From positions 1 through 60,031 of the forward strand of contig MCFE01000544.1 of the NCBI GenBank assembly GCA_002104905.1: a DNA stretch of 60,031 nucleotides, given 5' to 3'. How positions within the stretch are numbered: position 1 is the stretch's first letter; every line of letters begins with the position of its first letter. Source of the DNA: Basidiobolus meristosporus CBS 931.73. Lineage: Eukaryota > Basidiobolomycota > Basidiobolomycetes > Basidiobolales > Basidiobolaceae. Shown here in pieces: positions 31,592-41,175 of this stretch. The notes under the pieces are model-generated. The model was not told where the DNA came from. It saw nothing but the letters and a program-made list of their open reading frames with translations, and did no database searches. Both the position numbers and the translations under genes were made by a program.

Positions 31592-32411
31592 CCAGTACTG
31601 AAATAGTTTATTGGGGCTTCTTGTATTGGTCTCTAAAGTGGACTTTACACTAAAGGGGTGCCTAAAGGGGCTTCTTTGGAGTAAAGGGGTATCTTAGAGG
31701 GATCTCTAAAGGGGTGTCTAAAGGGGTTTCCTAGAGGGGACATTGGAGACAGAAAAGTTGTAGTTTTCTTGTAGAGCTTAGATTGGATTCTTGTAAGCTT
31801 TGCCATATCTTTATTGATGTGATACCAAATAAAGTCAGCATACACAACAGTGCAAGTGATGTAGGGGAAGTCTTATAACCTTTAAACTTGTAATTGTGGT
31901 GTGGAAATTCTGGAAAGAGAGGCTCCCCTTTTATTTTTCAGCTAGGGAAGTCATTTATATGAAAATTCTGAAGGATCAAAGTTCTTGTGCAATTGCGCAG
32001 CAATCCATATGATTCAAAGCTAAAATCTTGCAGTGGTACAGATTGGACATAGGCACAGCACCTGTTAGAGTTTCATGAGACTTGATTGGCTGGTTCAAGA
32101 GGTACCTGCAATTGAAGTCACCATAGTAACCCTGGCAAGAGAGGCTTAGTATATATGGTAATTGGACTCCTTTCATTGTAACCCCTTAAGTACTGCTTCA
32201 AATGAGCTGTATTTTGAAGCATGTGTTGGCTACTGAGTGTTCTGCATGAATATTTTTGGATGGATTGCTTGTCAGGATCTAGAGCATTTGTCCTTTAAAG
32301 TTGGAAATTCTTGATCTTTTACTTGTGTGTTACAATAGTCAAAAGCAAAATAAAGAAATAAGTGCAATATTGGTTTTGAGATATGTAGTAATGGATTACT
32401 TTCCATTACCA
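31592..32411. other. Unidentified insert in the tnp2 gene, right part
   Basis: About 820 bp with no homologue in the window and no convincing gene; the small minus-strand frames here have no recognisable motif. It holds a G-run repeat (31629-31745). It ends where tnp2 homology resumes. Possible solo LTR, but the edges do not show a clear duplication. Confidence 0.4.
31629..31745 (+). repeat. Short G-run tandem repeat (taaaggggt type)
   Basis: Variants of 'ctaaaggggtgt' recur about seven times with runs of three or four G, giving several candidate G-quadruplex combinations. Not telomeric TTAGGG. Confidence 0.7.
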
Positions 32412-32494
32412 CTATCCTTGTCATACTTCCTATGCTGTCTGAATGGTTCATGGCTGAGAGGCTTGCTACAATAGCCACATATTCTTTTTCTCAT
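32412..32494 (-). pseudogene. T element: tnp2 transposase N terminus with zinc finger (start codon intact)
   Basis: Starts at ATG (complement of 32492-32494) and reads MRKRICGYCSKPLSHEPFRQ, then HRKYDKD. C-x2-C and the His pair fit a C2H2-type DNA-binding finger. The rest of the gene continues at 26567 beyond the nested insertions. This copy fixes the likely transposase start and the 255-bp gap to gene 2. Confidence 0.68.
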
Positions 32495-32749
32495 CTCTTA
32501 TGGTGTTAAATCAAAGTAGCCTTCTCCATAGGGCAAACAGTTTGATGCTCAAAAACATAATGCAAATATATCGCTTTTTGTCAATACTCACATGGATTCA
32601 AGATAGTCTTGTATTTGGGACATTGCACCTGCATTAATGGAAAATCAATGATGACCCACCATAGCAAACATTTTAAATAAAGTTTTGGCATAACATACGC
32701 AAATATATGCTGCACTATATCCCCTTTGGTTTGACTCATTTCAACATAT
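32495..32749. promoter_or_regulatory. Divergent promoter region of the T element
   Basis: 255 bp between the tnp2 start (minus, 32494) and the gene-2 start (plus, 32750). Conserved with 2975-3242. Presumed bidirectional promoter from position only. Confidence 0.5.
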
Positions 32750-33022
32750 ATGCCACCAAGAAATAAGGCAAAGTTGTCTGGTTCCCAACCAAACCCCATT
32801 GTTGACAGCTGTAGAAGAACTGCTAGCCAACAGCCTGCTTTGACATTCAGTGCAACAGGCAGGGCTACATCCAAAAATGGCAATGTCAACAGTGTGCCCA
32901 CTGAAGATAAAAATGTAGACTCCAAATACTCTGAGCTTAGTAGGCAAATGAGAATCTCTGTAGAGCTGCAAGCTGATCACAATGCTCAGGCAGATGAGAA
33001 TGTAGCAAATGCAGCACGTATC
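32750..33022 (+). pseudogene. T element gene 2 (MPPRNK family), N-terminal part
   Basis: Reads MPPRNKAKLSGSQPN ... SRQMRISVELQADHNAQADENVANAA, then is cut by the Copia-2 LTR at 33023. It resumes at 41176, where MTLPSPLLPNIFYAHIK lines up with the MTTSPPPILAGMLSAYK part of copy A. So the whole 8.15-kb Copia-2 lies inside this gene. The N terminus is basic and low in hydrophobics; function unknown. Confidence 0.68.
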
Positions 33023-33375
33023 TGTCATAACTTTTGTAAATATTTGTAATTCCACCTAAATATTTACCTAATATAGTCACTTAGATCATTACCTTCATAT
33101 CCTAGAGAATACTGACCAAATTCCTTGTTGGATATACTTGAATACTTTCACCAAGATACCAGATACCCACAAAATGAAAATTCTCAAAGTTGTCCAAACA
33201 GCCCCAAACTTTGCACACATGTTCTTGGGACCTTCCTTAACCTATTCTAGGTGGTTGTAATGCCAAGACCATGTCAAGGTATATATACCACTTTTACATT
33301 CAATAGATCATTAAGTGCAAACCACATAATCTACTTGTCCTCCTAATAACTTCCAATATCTCCAAGTCTCTTACA
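33023..33375 (+). repeat. Copia-2 5' LTR
   Basis: About 353 bp, ending 'ccaagtctcttaca'. The start could also be 33035, because the first bases differ from the TGTTATAAAGATTTG of the 3' LTR. Confidence 0.8.
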
Positions 33376-33378
33376 ACT

Positions 33379-33390
33379 GGCTATGAGCCC
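33379..33390 (+). other. Copia-2 primer site, initiator-tRNA anticodon arm type
   Basis: GGCTATGAGCCC. The eukaryotic initiator Met-tRNA anticodon arm GGGCUCAUAACC is complementary to GGTTATGAGCCC, so this is one base off. Priming by a tRNA half of this kind is known for Drosophila copia and yeast Ty5. Confidence 0.65.
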
Positions 33391-33409
33391 CTGGCTGTCA
33401 CTCCTTGCA

Positions 33410-35278
33410 ATGTCTACTACTGATATTACTGGAGTTTCTCCCTCTGCTGAAAAGTTGGATAGATCTAACTACCAAGTGTGGAAGGTGAAGATGAAGATGC
33501 TGCTACAGGAAAGCGGTCTTTAGGATATTGTCATGGGAGAAGAATGCCCACCTAAAAACCTGGGAGAGGAAGCCTTAAAGTACCAGAAGAAAGAACAAAG
33601 TGCCTTTAACAGCATTTGCCTTAATGTAAAGGCAAATTGCTAGTTCAATGCTCAAGAGCAAAAACAGCAAAGTTTGCCTGGAGGGCATTATATGGCACCT
33701 GCTAGTCATGTTCAGCTGCCAAGAAATGAATCTGAGACAAAAATTCATTACTACAAATATGCAGCCTGGAGGAGAAATGAAAAATTTAATTTACAGAATT
33801 ACCCTGCTGGTAGATGAGAAGAAATCTGTGGGTGTACCAACTACTGATGAGGATGTGATAGTAACCATGCTGAATAGCCTGACAGATGAGTTTCAGGGCC
33901 TTGTATCAGCCCTAGAGTCCAGAACTGAAGATTTGACTTTGAATTATGTATATGGAAGGCTCCTGGATGCAGAACTAAGAAAATCAAATGCCAACAAGAA
34001 GGAAAAAGAAAATGCTTTAATAAACAATGTTAATCATGAAATGATGTACCCAAGTCTTTACAAAGGCAACAGCAACCTGTTTTGCAACTATTGCTAAAGG
34101 AAAGGACACACATCAGACCGGTGTCTCAAAAAGAGAGATAATCCGCAAAAGAAGCCTGAACATGAAAAACTGCAACAACTGAGGATAGACAACTCATATC
34201 TGCACTAAATACAACCTCAAACAAGGAGTTGTAAGGTGTGGTACACTGACTGTTGAGCATCTCAATACTTTGCACACCAAACAGGTCTTTTACCCATTAT
34301 CAAGAAATTCCAATTAAGAAGGTTTTCATAGGTGACAATAAAACACTTGATGAATTGGGAGAAGGAACTATCCAAGTAGACCTTAGAAGCAGTGAGGGAA
34401 GCCATACACTGACCTTTCAAGAAGTACTCCATGTACCAGGAATAGCCAAGAACCTACTATCTGTAGGTAAGGCAACTGCAGAAAGACTCAGTTTCACCTT
34501 TGACAATTCTGGATGCATGATCACCAATCAAAATGGTGCCCATGTTGCTTTGTGTATTGGAAATCAGAATCCATACAAGTTGACTTATATTCTGTCATTT
34601 CTGTAAGCCAATATAAGTAACCCAAACAAAGAAACACCAATGCTTTGGCACAGGAGATTTGGTTGCATCAATTTTGATTATTTGCACAAAATGATCAAAG
34701 ATCAGCTAATTTCTGCAGAAAAATTGATCCCCCAGCTAATTTGGAGCACAGTGAAGTCTTCATATATAGAAAACAAGCTAGACAGCTGTCAGGAGCTCTG
34801 GGTTGATCAAAACCAAGAAAAAACGAGATCTAGTTCACTCAGATCTGTGTAGATTTATACAAAATTTATCCTTAGGCAGGATGATATATTTATTCACTTT
34901 TATTGATGATTATACAAGATACACATGGGTCTACTTCATGGAGAGAAAGGAAGAAGCTCTTTCTAAGTTCAGGAAGCTTACAGTCATGGTGGAGAGAGAA
35001 ACTGGTGAAAAAATTGAGAAAATATGCTCTGACAATGTTTGAGAATATACCTCAAACCTCTTCATCCACTTCCATAAAGCTCATGGGATAAAGCAAGAGA
35101 CTACTGTATCACACTCCGCACAGCAAAATCAAGTAGCAAAATATGCAAACAGATCAATAATTTATATGGCAAGTTCTACAATCCATAATCAAATACTATC
35201 CTATGAACTTTGAGCAGAATCAGTTGCCACAGCTTTATACCTTGGAAATTGGAGTTATAATAGAATACTTAGTGATTC
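33410..35278 (+). pseudogene. Copia-2 gag, protease and integrase (left part)
   Basis: The start MSTTDITGVSPSAEKLDRSN is followed by gag with VGVPTTDEDVIVTMLNSL (about 33830-33885), a knuckle starting FCNYC (34081) that continues CLKKRDN, and a protease site reading WYTDC-stop-AS (about 34240-34260) instead of DSGAS. Then come the linker HVPGIAKNLLSVGKATAE, integrase with HRRFG and FIDDYTRYTWVYFMERK, and the SDN box near 35030. Multiple stops. Cut at 35278 after RILSDS by Copia-1. Confidence 0.83.
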
Positions 35279-35647
35279 TGCTGAAATATTGGACTATTTG
35301 GTATCATTCAGCAGCTAAAAATTTACTTAACAATTCTAGGCTAGTCTTAGTCACTGTAGGACTCATTTACTGCCTTAACTTTGCCACTTTCTCCAGATAT
35401 ATGATCTTATGATTATTCCCCTATAGTCAGGATCAAATTAGCACTATTACCAAACATTATGTACTAACCCTGAAACTGTTACAGAATGCTCCTGAATATT
35501 GAGAAACCCTCCCTACTTAGTGTTGCAGCTGTATTACTTCTACAAAAGTATAAATACTGAGCTTCTTTATGAATAAACAACAGTTCAACTATTATCACTA
35601 TTTCTTGATAAGTTCCTTACATCCAAATCACTTCTTAAATTGCAACA
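35279..35647 (+). repeat. Copia-1 5' LTR (369 bp)
   Basis: TGCTGAAATATTGG...TTGCAACA, with 'agtataaatac' as TATA-like box near 35550 and AATAAA near 35573. Confidence 0.9.
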
Positions 35648-35661
35648 GGTTATGAGCCCTG
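35648..35661 (+). other. Copia-1 primer site, exact complement of initiator-tRNA anticodon arm
   Basis: GGTTATGAGCCCTG directly after the LTR. It is the exact complement of CAGGGCUCAUAACC, the anticodon arm of eukaryotic initiator Met-tRNA (yeast type). It indicates priming by a cleaved 5' tRNA half, as in copia and Ty5, rather than by the tRNA 3' end. Confidence 0.8.
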
Positions 35662-35681
35662 ATTGCCTTAATCTATTCTAA

Positions 35682-38600
35682 AGATGACTTCTACCAGCAA
35701 ACAAAGCAATACAACATCTTCCCTGTAAAGGAGAGGTTTGATGGGAAGAACTACAGACTTTGGAGAATCAAGATGCAGATCCACCTTGAGGAAAGAAAGC
35801 TTTGGAACATAGTAACAGGAAAGGAAGTTGAGCCCAAAGGAACAGCAGAAGATGTGGAGAAGTTTCAAGAGAAGGAGAGAAAGGCCTTCAATGCAATATG
35901 CATCAATGTGCAAGACTCCTTCATTGGACAAATCCATGCCTCAAATACTGCCAAAGCAGCATGGGAATCCTTAGAGAAGATCTTTAGAGCAAAGTCAGTA
36001 TCTAGCAAGCTTTATTTAAAACAAAAGTTCTTCAACATGAGAAAAAAGCCAGATGATGACATGCTACAACTCATTACCAGAATGGAGACACTTGCAGAAG
36101 AACTTTACAGTATTAATGCTGGTGTAGATGATGAAGAAAAGATACTCTGTCTGCTTTGCAGCCTACCAGACGAGTATGAGCCACTCATACTTTCTTTTGA
36201 AAGCATAGAAGACAACTTGACTTTAGACTATGTCAAAGGAAGACTTCTCCATGAAGAACTCAGACGTAATGATCAAGCAGAGAAAATTGAAGATAATGCT
36301 TTATTCAGTTCAGAAAGGCATACAGAAAAGAAGGGAAAGCAACAAAACCGAAGAAAACCTGGCTGCTGTAACTACTGTAAGAAGCCAGGACACTGGGCAA
36401 GAGAATGCAAGAAGAAACAAGCAGACGAAAAACAGAAACTAGAGCAGGCAAACCATATAACTACTGATGAACAGTTATTTGTCACTGTACAAGAGAGTGC
36501 AAGTAACCGAAGTAATGAATGGTATATTGACTCTGGAGCATCACAGCATATTTGTGGTATAAAGGATTGGTTCAGCAACTTAAAGACTATTCCCGTAAGA
36601 AAGGTTTATCTGGGAGATAACTCTGCATTGGAAGCTACCGCTAGTGGGTCTATACAACTAAATATGAGTGATAACTCAGGGGCAACAACAGCAAAACTGA
36701 CTGACGTACTCTATGTACCTGGAATAGCTAAGAACCTACTCTCAGTCAGTAAAGCAACTACTCAGGGACTGAAATTTGTTTTTACTAAGCTGAGCTGCTC
36801 AATATTGAGTGAAAATGGACAAAAATTAGCTTTGGGAATCAGAGATCACAATATATACAAGTTACAATGCAAGATCATTGTACCTGAGTATGTCAACATT
36901 GCTGAAACTGATGAAACCAACTGGGAGACGTGGCATAGGAGGCTAGGACACATAGGGTAACAGAAAATGAGCCAATTGGTGAAAAATCAGCTTGTTTTGG
37001 GCCTAAAATACTCAATTCCGATCAAATTGAATGTTTGTAAGGGATGTTCATATGGCAAACAAGCTAGGCAACGTTTCAAGAGCTCAGAAGGCATTAATAC
37101 CACCAAAATATTGGCTATTGTACACTCAGACATATGTGGCCCCATGAGAACACTGTCCTTTGGAGCCAAGAGATACTTTATGACGTTTATTGATGACAAG
37201 ACAAGATATACATGTGTGTACGTCCTCAAAACAAAGGATGAAGCTTTAGAGACGTTTAAGCACTTCAAGAACGTGGCAGAAACACAAACTGGGTGTAAAT
37301 TGAAGGTACTACAAAGTGACAATGGAGGAGAATACTGCTCAAAGGAGTTTGCAAAATACTGCTTGTCTACTGGTATACTTCAACAGACCACAGTTCCTCA
37401 TACTCCACAGCAAAATGGAGTAGCAGGACGTGCAAATAGAACAATAGTAGAGATGGCAAGATCTATGCTACATGATAAGGGAATGGACTACAGGTTTTGG
37501 GCTGAATCTGTTGCTACCGCTGTATACATCAAGAACAGATGCCCAACAACAGCACTACGTGATTCTACACCCTTTGAAGCATATACAGGCAAAAAACTAG
37601 ATCTCCAGCACCTCAGGATCTTTGGCAGTGATGTTTTTTATCACATCCCTGACAAAAAAACGCTCAAAGTTGGAACCAAAGAGTAGAAAAGGGATCTTTC
37701 TTGGGTATTGTGAAGATACTAAAGGGTATAGAGTGTATGATGGCAAAATTCAGCAGCTGATCAAGAGCAGGGACTTTGTATTTGAGGAGAATTCAGATCA
37801 GAAAGCCACAGAAATCATTGGCCAGCTGCCTGATGATGCAATCAGCACAAATGAAGAAGATACGTACCAAATCCAGCCAGAGATGGAAGATACTTCTACC
37901 AGTTCCAGATCAGAACAGATTATCCCAGTTAGGAGATCTACCAGAATAAGAAATGCCCCTGGATCCTGGTGGCAGACATCCAATGATCATGAAGAAGCTT
38001 ATCTTGCCTTATGTGCCAAACCTCAGAATCTGGAACAGACAATGCACGGTCCAGATGCTACTAAGTGGCAACAAGCCATGCAGGAGGAGTACCAATCACT
38101 GATCAAGGCAAAAACGTGGGAACTGGTAGATTTACCAAATGGGAGAAAGCTAATAGGATGTAGATGGGTCTACAAGATCAAGATAACCTCAAATGGTGCC
38201 GTTGATAAGTACAAGGCTAGATTGGTAGCTAAAGGCTATTCCCAGATCCAGGGACTAGACTTTAAGGAAACATTTGCTCCGGTTGCCAAGTTTAACTCTA
38301 TTAGGACAGTTCTAGCCCTGGCAGCTGTACACAGTCTAGATCTACACCAAATGGACGTCAAAACAGCCTTTCTAAATGAGGATTTGCAAGAAACTATATA
38401 TATGGAGCAACCAGAAGGTTTTACCAATCCAAAAAGCCCCCATAAGGTGTGCAAACTTAGAAAATTGTTGTATGGGCTTAAGCAGGCACCCAGAGCATGG
38501 TATATCAAGATTGACACATATCTAGAGGAAATTGGGTTCTCTTGTAGCACTGCAGATCACAGTATATATGTGAAACAGCTCAAAAAGGGTGTGATCATCC

Positions 38601-39596
38601 TATTTCTTTATGTGGACGACCTAATTATAGCTACAAGTGATCAAGAGGAACTTAAACAGACAAAATCAGATATCTTCAGCAAGCTTGAGATGAAAGATCT
38701 TGGAAAATTGAGCTATTTTCTTGGAATTGAGGTCAAATTTGACATACCTACGCAGAAAACTGTGCTGAATCAGTCTAAGTACATCAGAGACATTCTTAGA
38801 CGCTTCAAAATGGAAAATTGCAAGCCTGCAGCAACCCCTATGGACAATAACCTGAAATTAAGCAAATCTCGGCCAGTTATGGATGAAAACGGCTCAAATA
38901 TGGACCAAAACTTTCCCTATCAATCAATGGTTGGTAGCCTAATGTACTTGATGGTGTCTACACGTCCAGATATTGCAGTAGCAGTTGGAATAGTCAGTCA
39001 ATTCATGCAGAATTATGGATCAGATCAAATTGCAGCAGTTAAGCGGATTTTCAGATATCTACAAGGTACCATAAATATGGTACTGGAATACTCTGGAGCA
39101 GCTAATAGGCAAAAATTTGATGGTTATAGTGATTCAGATTGGGGTAGAGATCTGATTGACAGACGCTCTACCACAGGCTATGTATTTCTTTATGCTGGTG
39201 CAGCTATTACTTGGAATTGCAAGAAACAACCAACTGTGGCACTATCTACAACTGAAGCCGGATATATGGCTGCATGTCAAGCAACTAAGGAGGCTATATG
39301 GCTACGATAATTATTCAAAGACTTAGGTTTTAATTCAGGTGAACCAACATGTATTTACAAGGATAATCAAAGTTGTATTTCATTAGCTAGAAATCCTACT
39401 AATCATGCCAGAACTAAGCACATTGATATACAGCATCACTTTGTGAGGGAAGCTGTAGAAAATAACTTAGTAGAGCTGGTTTACTGCCTAACTGACAAAA
39501 TGGTGGCAGACATATTGACAAAACCACTAGCTAGGCCACAGTTTGAGATCCTTAGAGAGAAATTGAGATTAAGAAATTATTTAGTTGAGGGGGAGT
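35682..39596 (+). pseudogene. Copia-1 gag-pol polyprotein, lightly broken
   Basis: The presumed start is MTSTSKQSN at 35682; a 1-nt loss near 35722 moves it out of frame with ERFDGKNYRLW. Then gag, knuckle CNYCKKPGHWAREC (36367-36408), protease WYIDSGASQHIC (about 36520), an in-frame TAA at 36958, integrase HRRLGHIG / CKGCSYGKQ, Asp boxes VHSDICGP and LQSDNGGEY, and NGVAGRANRT where the catalytic Glu is Gly (about 37420). A frameshift follows in the A-run near 37657; then RT with DVKTAFLNEDL and LYVDDLIIAT (about 38610), RNase H YSDSDWGRD, TAA at 39308 and the end LVEGEC. Few defects for its size, so relatively young but inactive. Confidence 0.92.
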
Positions 39597-39698
39597 GTTG
39601 AAATATTGGACTATTTGGTATCATTCAGCAGCTAAAAATTTACTTAACAATTCTAGGCTAGTCTTAGTGACTGTAGGACTCATTTACTAACTTAACTT
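39597..39698 (+). repeat. Copia-1 3' LTR, truncated to 102 bp
   Basis: TGTTGAAATATTGGAC to 'cttaactt', about four differences from the 5' LTR, then an abrupt change to Copia-2 pol sequence. Confidence 0.88.
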
Positions 39699-40830
39699 AA
39701 CTATATGGCCTCAAACAATTGCTGAGAGCCTGGAATTGCAAGATAGATACTTATCTGGATTCTTTGAGCTTCAAAAGGAATAATGCTGCTAAGGTATATA
39801 CCATAAGCCAGATGGAGCAAGTCTAGTTCTGTTAGCTCTATATATGGATTACCTTATTATAACCACCAATACCTAGCAACTTTGGAAGAAACTAAATCCA
39901 GCCTATCCAAGGAGTTCAAGATGTCCTATCTAGGAGAATTCAGTTACTACTTAGGGATTAAGTTCTCCATAGACAGAAGTGCCCAGACTATTGCCTAAGC
40001 CAATCCAAGTATACTCAAGATAGACTAAAGAGGTACCAAATGGAAGACTGTAAACTAACAGCTACCCCAATGTGGACAAACCTTTACTTGGTCAAAACTC
40101 AACCAAATCAAGAGAGCTTGGTGCCATCAGAAAGCCCTGACTTTCTTTATCAATATATGGCTGGCAGTCTGATGTATAACATGCTTGGAACACTTATGAA
40201 TATCTCATATTCAGTAGGAGTTGTCAGCCAACATAATCAGAACTATGGATCTGATTGTATTGCAGCAGTTAAGCAGATTTTTAGATACCTAAAAGGAGCC
40301 ACTGATATCTACTTAAGATAGACTTATAAGGATTCAGAAGAGGATCTTGTGCATTACTCTGATGCTGATTGGGGACAAAATTTGGTAAACAGATAATCCA
40401 TCACAGGATACACCTTTCTTTACTATAAAGAAGTAATTTCATGGAATTCAAGAAAGCAACCAACCGTAGCACTTTCTACCACAGAGGCAGAGTAAATAGC
40501 AGCTTGTGAAGCTACAAAGGAAGCAATATGGTTAAGAAAGCTGTTTGCAGATTTAGGCCTATGTCAGAAAATGCCTATTGATTTACATCATGATAATCCA
40601 GGATGTAGACAATAAGGTAGAAATTCAACTTTTCATGCTGGAACTAAGCACATATATATTAAACATCATCTCATATGTGAAGCTATAGAGAATAACTTAG
40701 TTAGCTTAGTTTACTGTTCTTCAGATGATATGATTGCAGACATGTATACCAAACCATTAGCTAGAGACAAGTTTGAATGTCTTAGTTTAAAATTAGGACT
40801 AGTCAGTACAAGCATTTAGCTGACTGGGAG
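39699..40830 (+). pseudogene. Copia-2 pol (reverse transcriptase to RNase H), right part
   Basis: Blocks are NLRAWNCKIDTYLDSLSFKR (about 39725-39780), a decayed YVDD box near 39840 (YMDYLII), ATPMWTNLYLVKTQPNQES, IAAVKQIFRYLKG, WGQNLV and the terminal CLSLKLGLVS before the LTR. Many stops. It continues the Copia-2 interrupted at 35278 but lacks integrase C terminus and RT palm. Confidence 0.8.
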
Positions 40831-41175
40831 TGTTATAAAGATTTGTAATTCAACCTAATTATTCACCTAACTTAGTCACTGTGACTGTTACCTTCCAATC
40901 CTAGGGAATACTGACCAAGTTCCTTGTTGGATTTACTTCAAATATTTTTGCCAACAAACCAGGTACTCAAAATATGAAAATTCTCAAAATTGTCCAAACA
41001 TCCCCAAGCTTTGCACTCATGCTCTTGGGACCTTCCTTAACCTGTTCTATGTGCTTGTAATGCCAAGACCATGTCAAAGTACAAATATTACCTTTACATT
41101 CTATAAATCATCAAGTGAAAACCACATAATCTACTTGTCCTCCCAATTACTTACAATATCTCCAAGACTCTTACA
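40831..41175 (+). repeat. Copia-2 3' LTR (345 bp)
   Basis: TGTTATAAAGATTTG...GACTCTTACA after the purine tract 'actgggag'. Next to gene-2 sequence on the right. Confidence 0.88.

Larger units (their letters stand above)
35279..39698 (+). mobile_element. Copia-1 retrotransposon nested in Copia-2
   Basis: 5' LTR 35279-35647, primer site 35648-35661, polyprotein 35682-39596 and the first 102 bp of the 3' LTR (39597-39698). It interrupts Copia-2 pol within the RILSDSTP coding stretch. The right end is truncated together with about 1 kb of the host Copia-2, so no duplication can be checked. Confidence 0.9.
33023..41175 (+). mobile_element. Copia-2 retrotransposon, decayed, with a nested Copia-1
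   Basis: 5' LTR 33023-33375, primer site 33379, gag from 33410, pol to 35278, nested Copia-1 35279-39698, pol C-terminal part 39699-40830, 3' LTR 40831-41175. Sequence on its two sides is one T-element gene. Pol segments corresponding to about 5470-6410 of the other copy are missing at the right edge of Copia-1. No clear target duplication was seen. Confidence 0.85.

Noticed and set aside
31629-31745. Possible internal telomeric repeat
   Set aside because: The unit is taaaggggt-like and irregular, not TTAGGG; nothing else suggests a chromosome end.
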